Both the position numbers and the translations under genes were made by a program. From contig NZ_CP009505.1 of the NCBI RefSeq assembly GCF_000970045.1, forward strand, positions 1,736,001 through 1,800,000: a stretch of DNA of 64,000 nt, read 5' to 3'. This DNA comes from Methanosarcina sp. MTP4 (lineage in GTDB: Archaea > Halobacteriota > Methanosarcinia > Methanosarcinales > Methanosarcinaceae). Below the pieces are notes generated by a model, which had not been told where the DNA came from, searched no databases, and was given only the letters and a program-made list of their open reading frames with translations. Positions 63,644-64,000 of this stretch are shown in pieces; the stretch's first letter is position 1, and each line of letters starts with the position of its first letter.

Positions 63644-64000
63644 TCAGCCCGAAGTTTTTGACATTAATTCTTTTTCGTCCAGCGGTTCCGAAATTTCCAT
63701 GTAGTGGGTGAAAAGTTCCTTTCCCCACCTTAAAGCCTCTTCCTCGAAGCACAGGAGTATCTGGTCCCTTAATTTTCCGTCATTTTCCATAAGCTTGAGG
63801 GTCATGAACCGGTCTGTCACGACTATGGAGGGCAATTTTACCGGCTTGCGGCAGATAAGGAGCTTTGAATTTTCCATCCCTGCCAGCTTTCCGGCTTCTT
63901 GCGGAAAATCCTTAAACAGGCGTTCTGCAACGATTTCCGTCATGCAAAGGGTCAGTTCCGCATATTTCTCCACAAGGCTTGCATAGAGTTCGGGGGATTC
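63644..64000 (-). CDS. DUF1724 winged-helix regulator, C-terminal part (cut by window edge)
   Basis: The frame is open to the right edge. The visible ~118 residues (ESPELYASLVEKYAELTLC, KLLICRKPVKLPSIVVTD, LLCFEEEALRWGKELFTHY) match the C-terminal effector domain of methanogen regulators such as the Msr group of Methanosarcina. The N-terminal winged helix lies outside the window. The effector is unknown. Confidence 0.75.
   Translation of the reverse strand, partial: ESPELYASLVEKYAELTLCMTEIVAERLFKDFPQEAGKLAGMENSKLLICRKPVKLPSIVVTDRFMTLKLMENDGKLRDQILLCFEEEALRWGKELFTHYMEISEPLDEKELMSKTSG

Overview
The window reads as a Methanosarcina-type methanogenic archaeon. Supporting points are an archaeal type II GAPDH, an AksA-type homocitrate synthase, methanogenesis marker protein 11, an archaeal PheT, an NcsA/TtuA-like thiolase, a DUF1724 regulator, several TATA boxes of the TTTATATA kind, and wide, repeat-rich spacers. 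The genus is inferred from gene content and gene style; no rRNA or tRNA gene was recognised.

Layout. 1-5261 (minus strand) is a type I restriction-modification operon, hsdM-hsdS-(SIR2-like gene)-hsdR, with hsdR cut by the window edge. 5262-8035 is a spacer of decayed repeats holding a 12-bp minisatellite, a 146-bp MITE-like inverted repeat, and a small pair of Cys-containing genes. 8036-12441 holds central metabolism genes on the plus strand: GAPDH, FBPase/IMPase, NAD kinase and AksA. 12442-24340 is mostly minus strand: a DUF2795 gene with a decayed sister copy, two tandem DUF3160 lipoproteins, an unannotated 55-residue membrane protein, an IorA-like TPP enzyme, marker protein 11 and RadC. 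24693-33578 holds a MobB-MoaE fusion, MobA, two LRR-Roco GTPases and a TudS-like protein. The Roco pair arose by a segmental duplication that left fragments of mobA and of the TudS-like gene at the junction.

34199-47216 holds a membrane protein, NcsA, pirin, a TctA-like permease with a long leader, DUF169, a PASTA protein, two TPR proteins, a CooC-like ATPase and an asparagine synthetase-like enzyme. DUF169 and CooC lack any ATG/GTG/TTG at the place where family alignment and the Shine-Dalgarno sequence put the start. 48854-49895 is purS-purQ. 50307-57439 is an exported-protein cluster: two beta-helix NosD-like proteins, a metallo-beta-lactamase-fold protein, a sedolisin-like protease with a PKD domain, and a Pro/Glu/Val repeat protein. 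57529-64000 has RNase HII, a PAS histidine kinase, PheT, an EVE-like protein, DUF429 and the C-terminus of a DUF1724 regulator.

Most spacers carry their own short tandem repeat, different from all the others. Two dispersed families were also seen: a ~155-bp palindromic element in three copies, and tight GC hairpins with a fixed AAAAGCC arm but changing stem sequence. The best candidates for new biology are the SIR2-carrying type I R-M operon, the duplicated Roco pair, the structured leader of the TctA-like gene, and the hairpin families.
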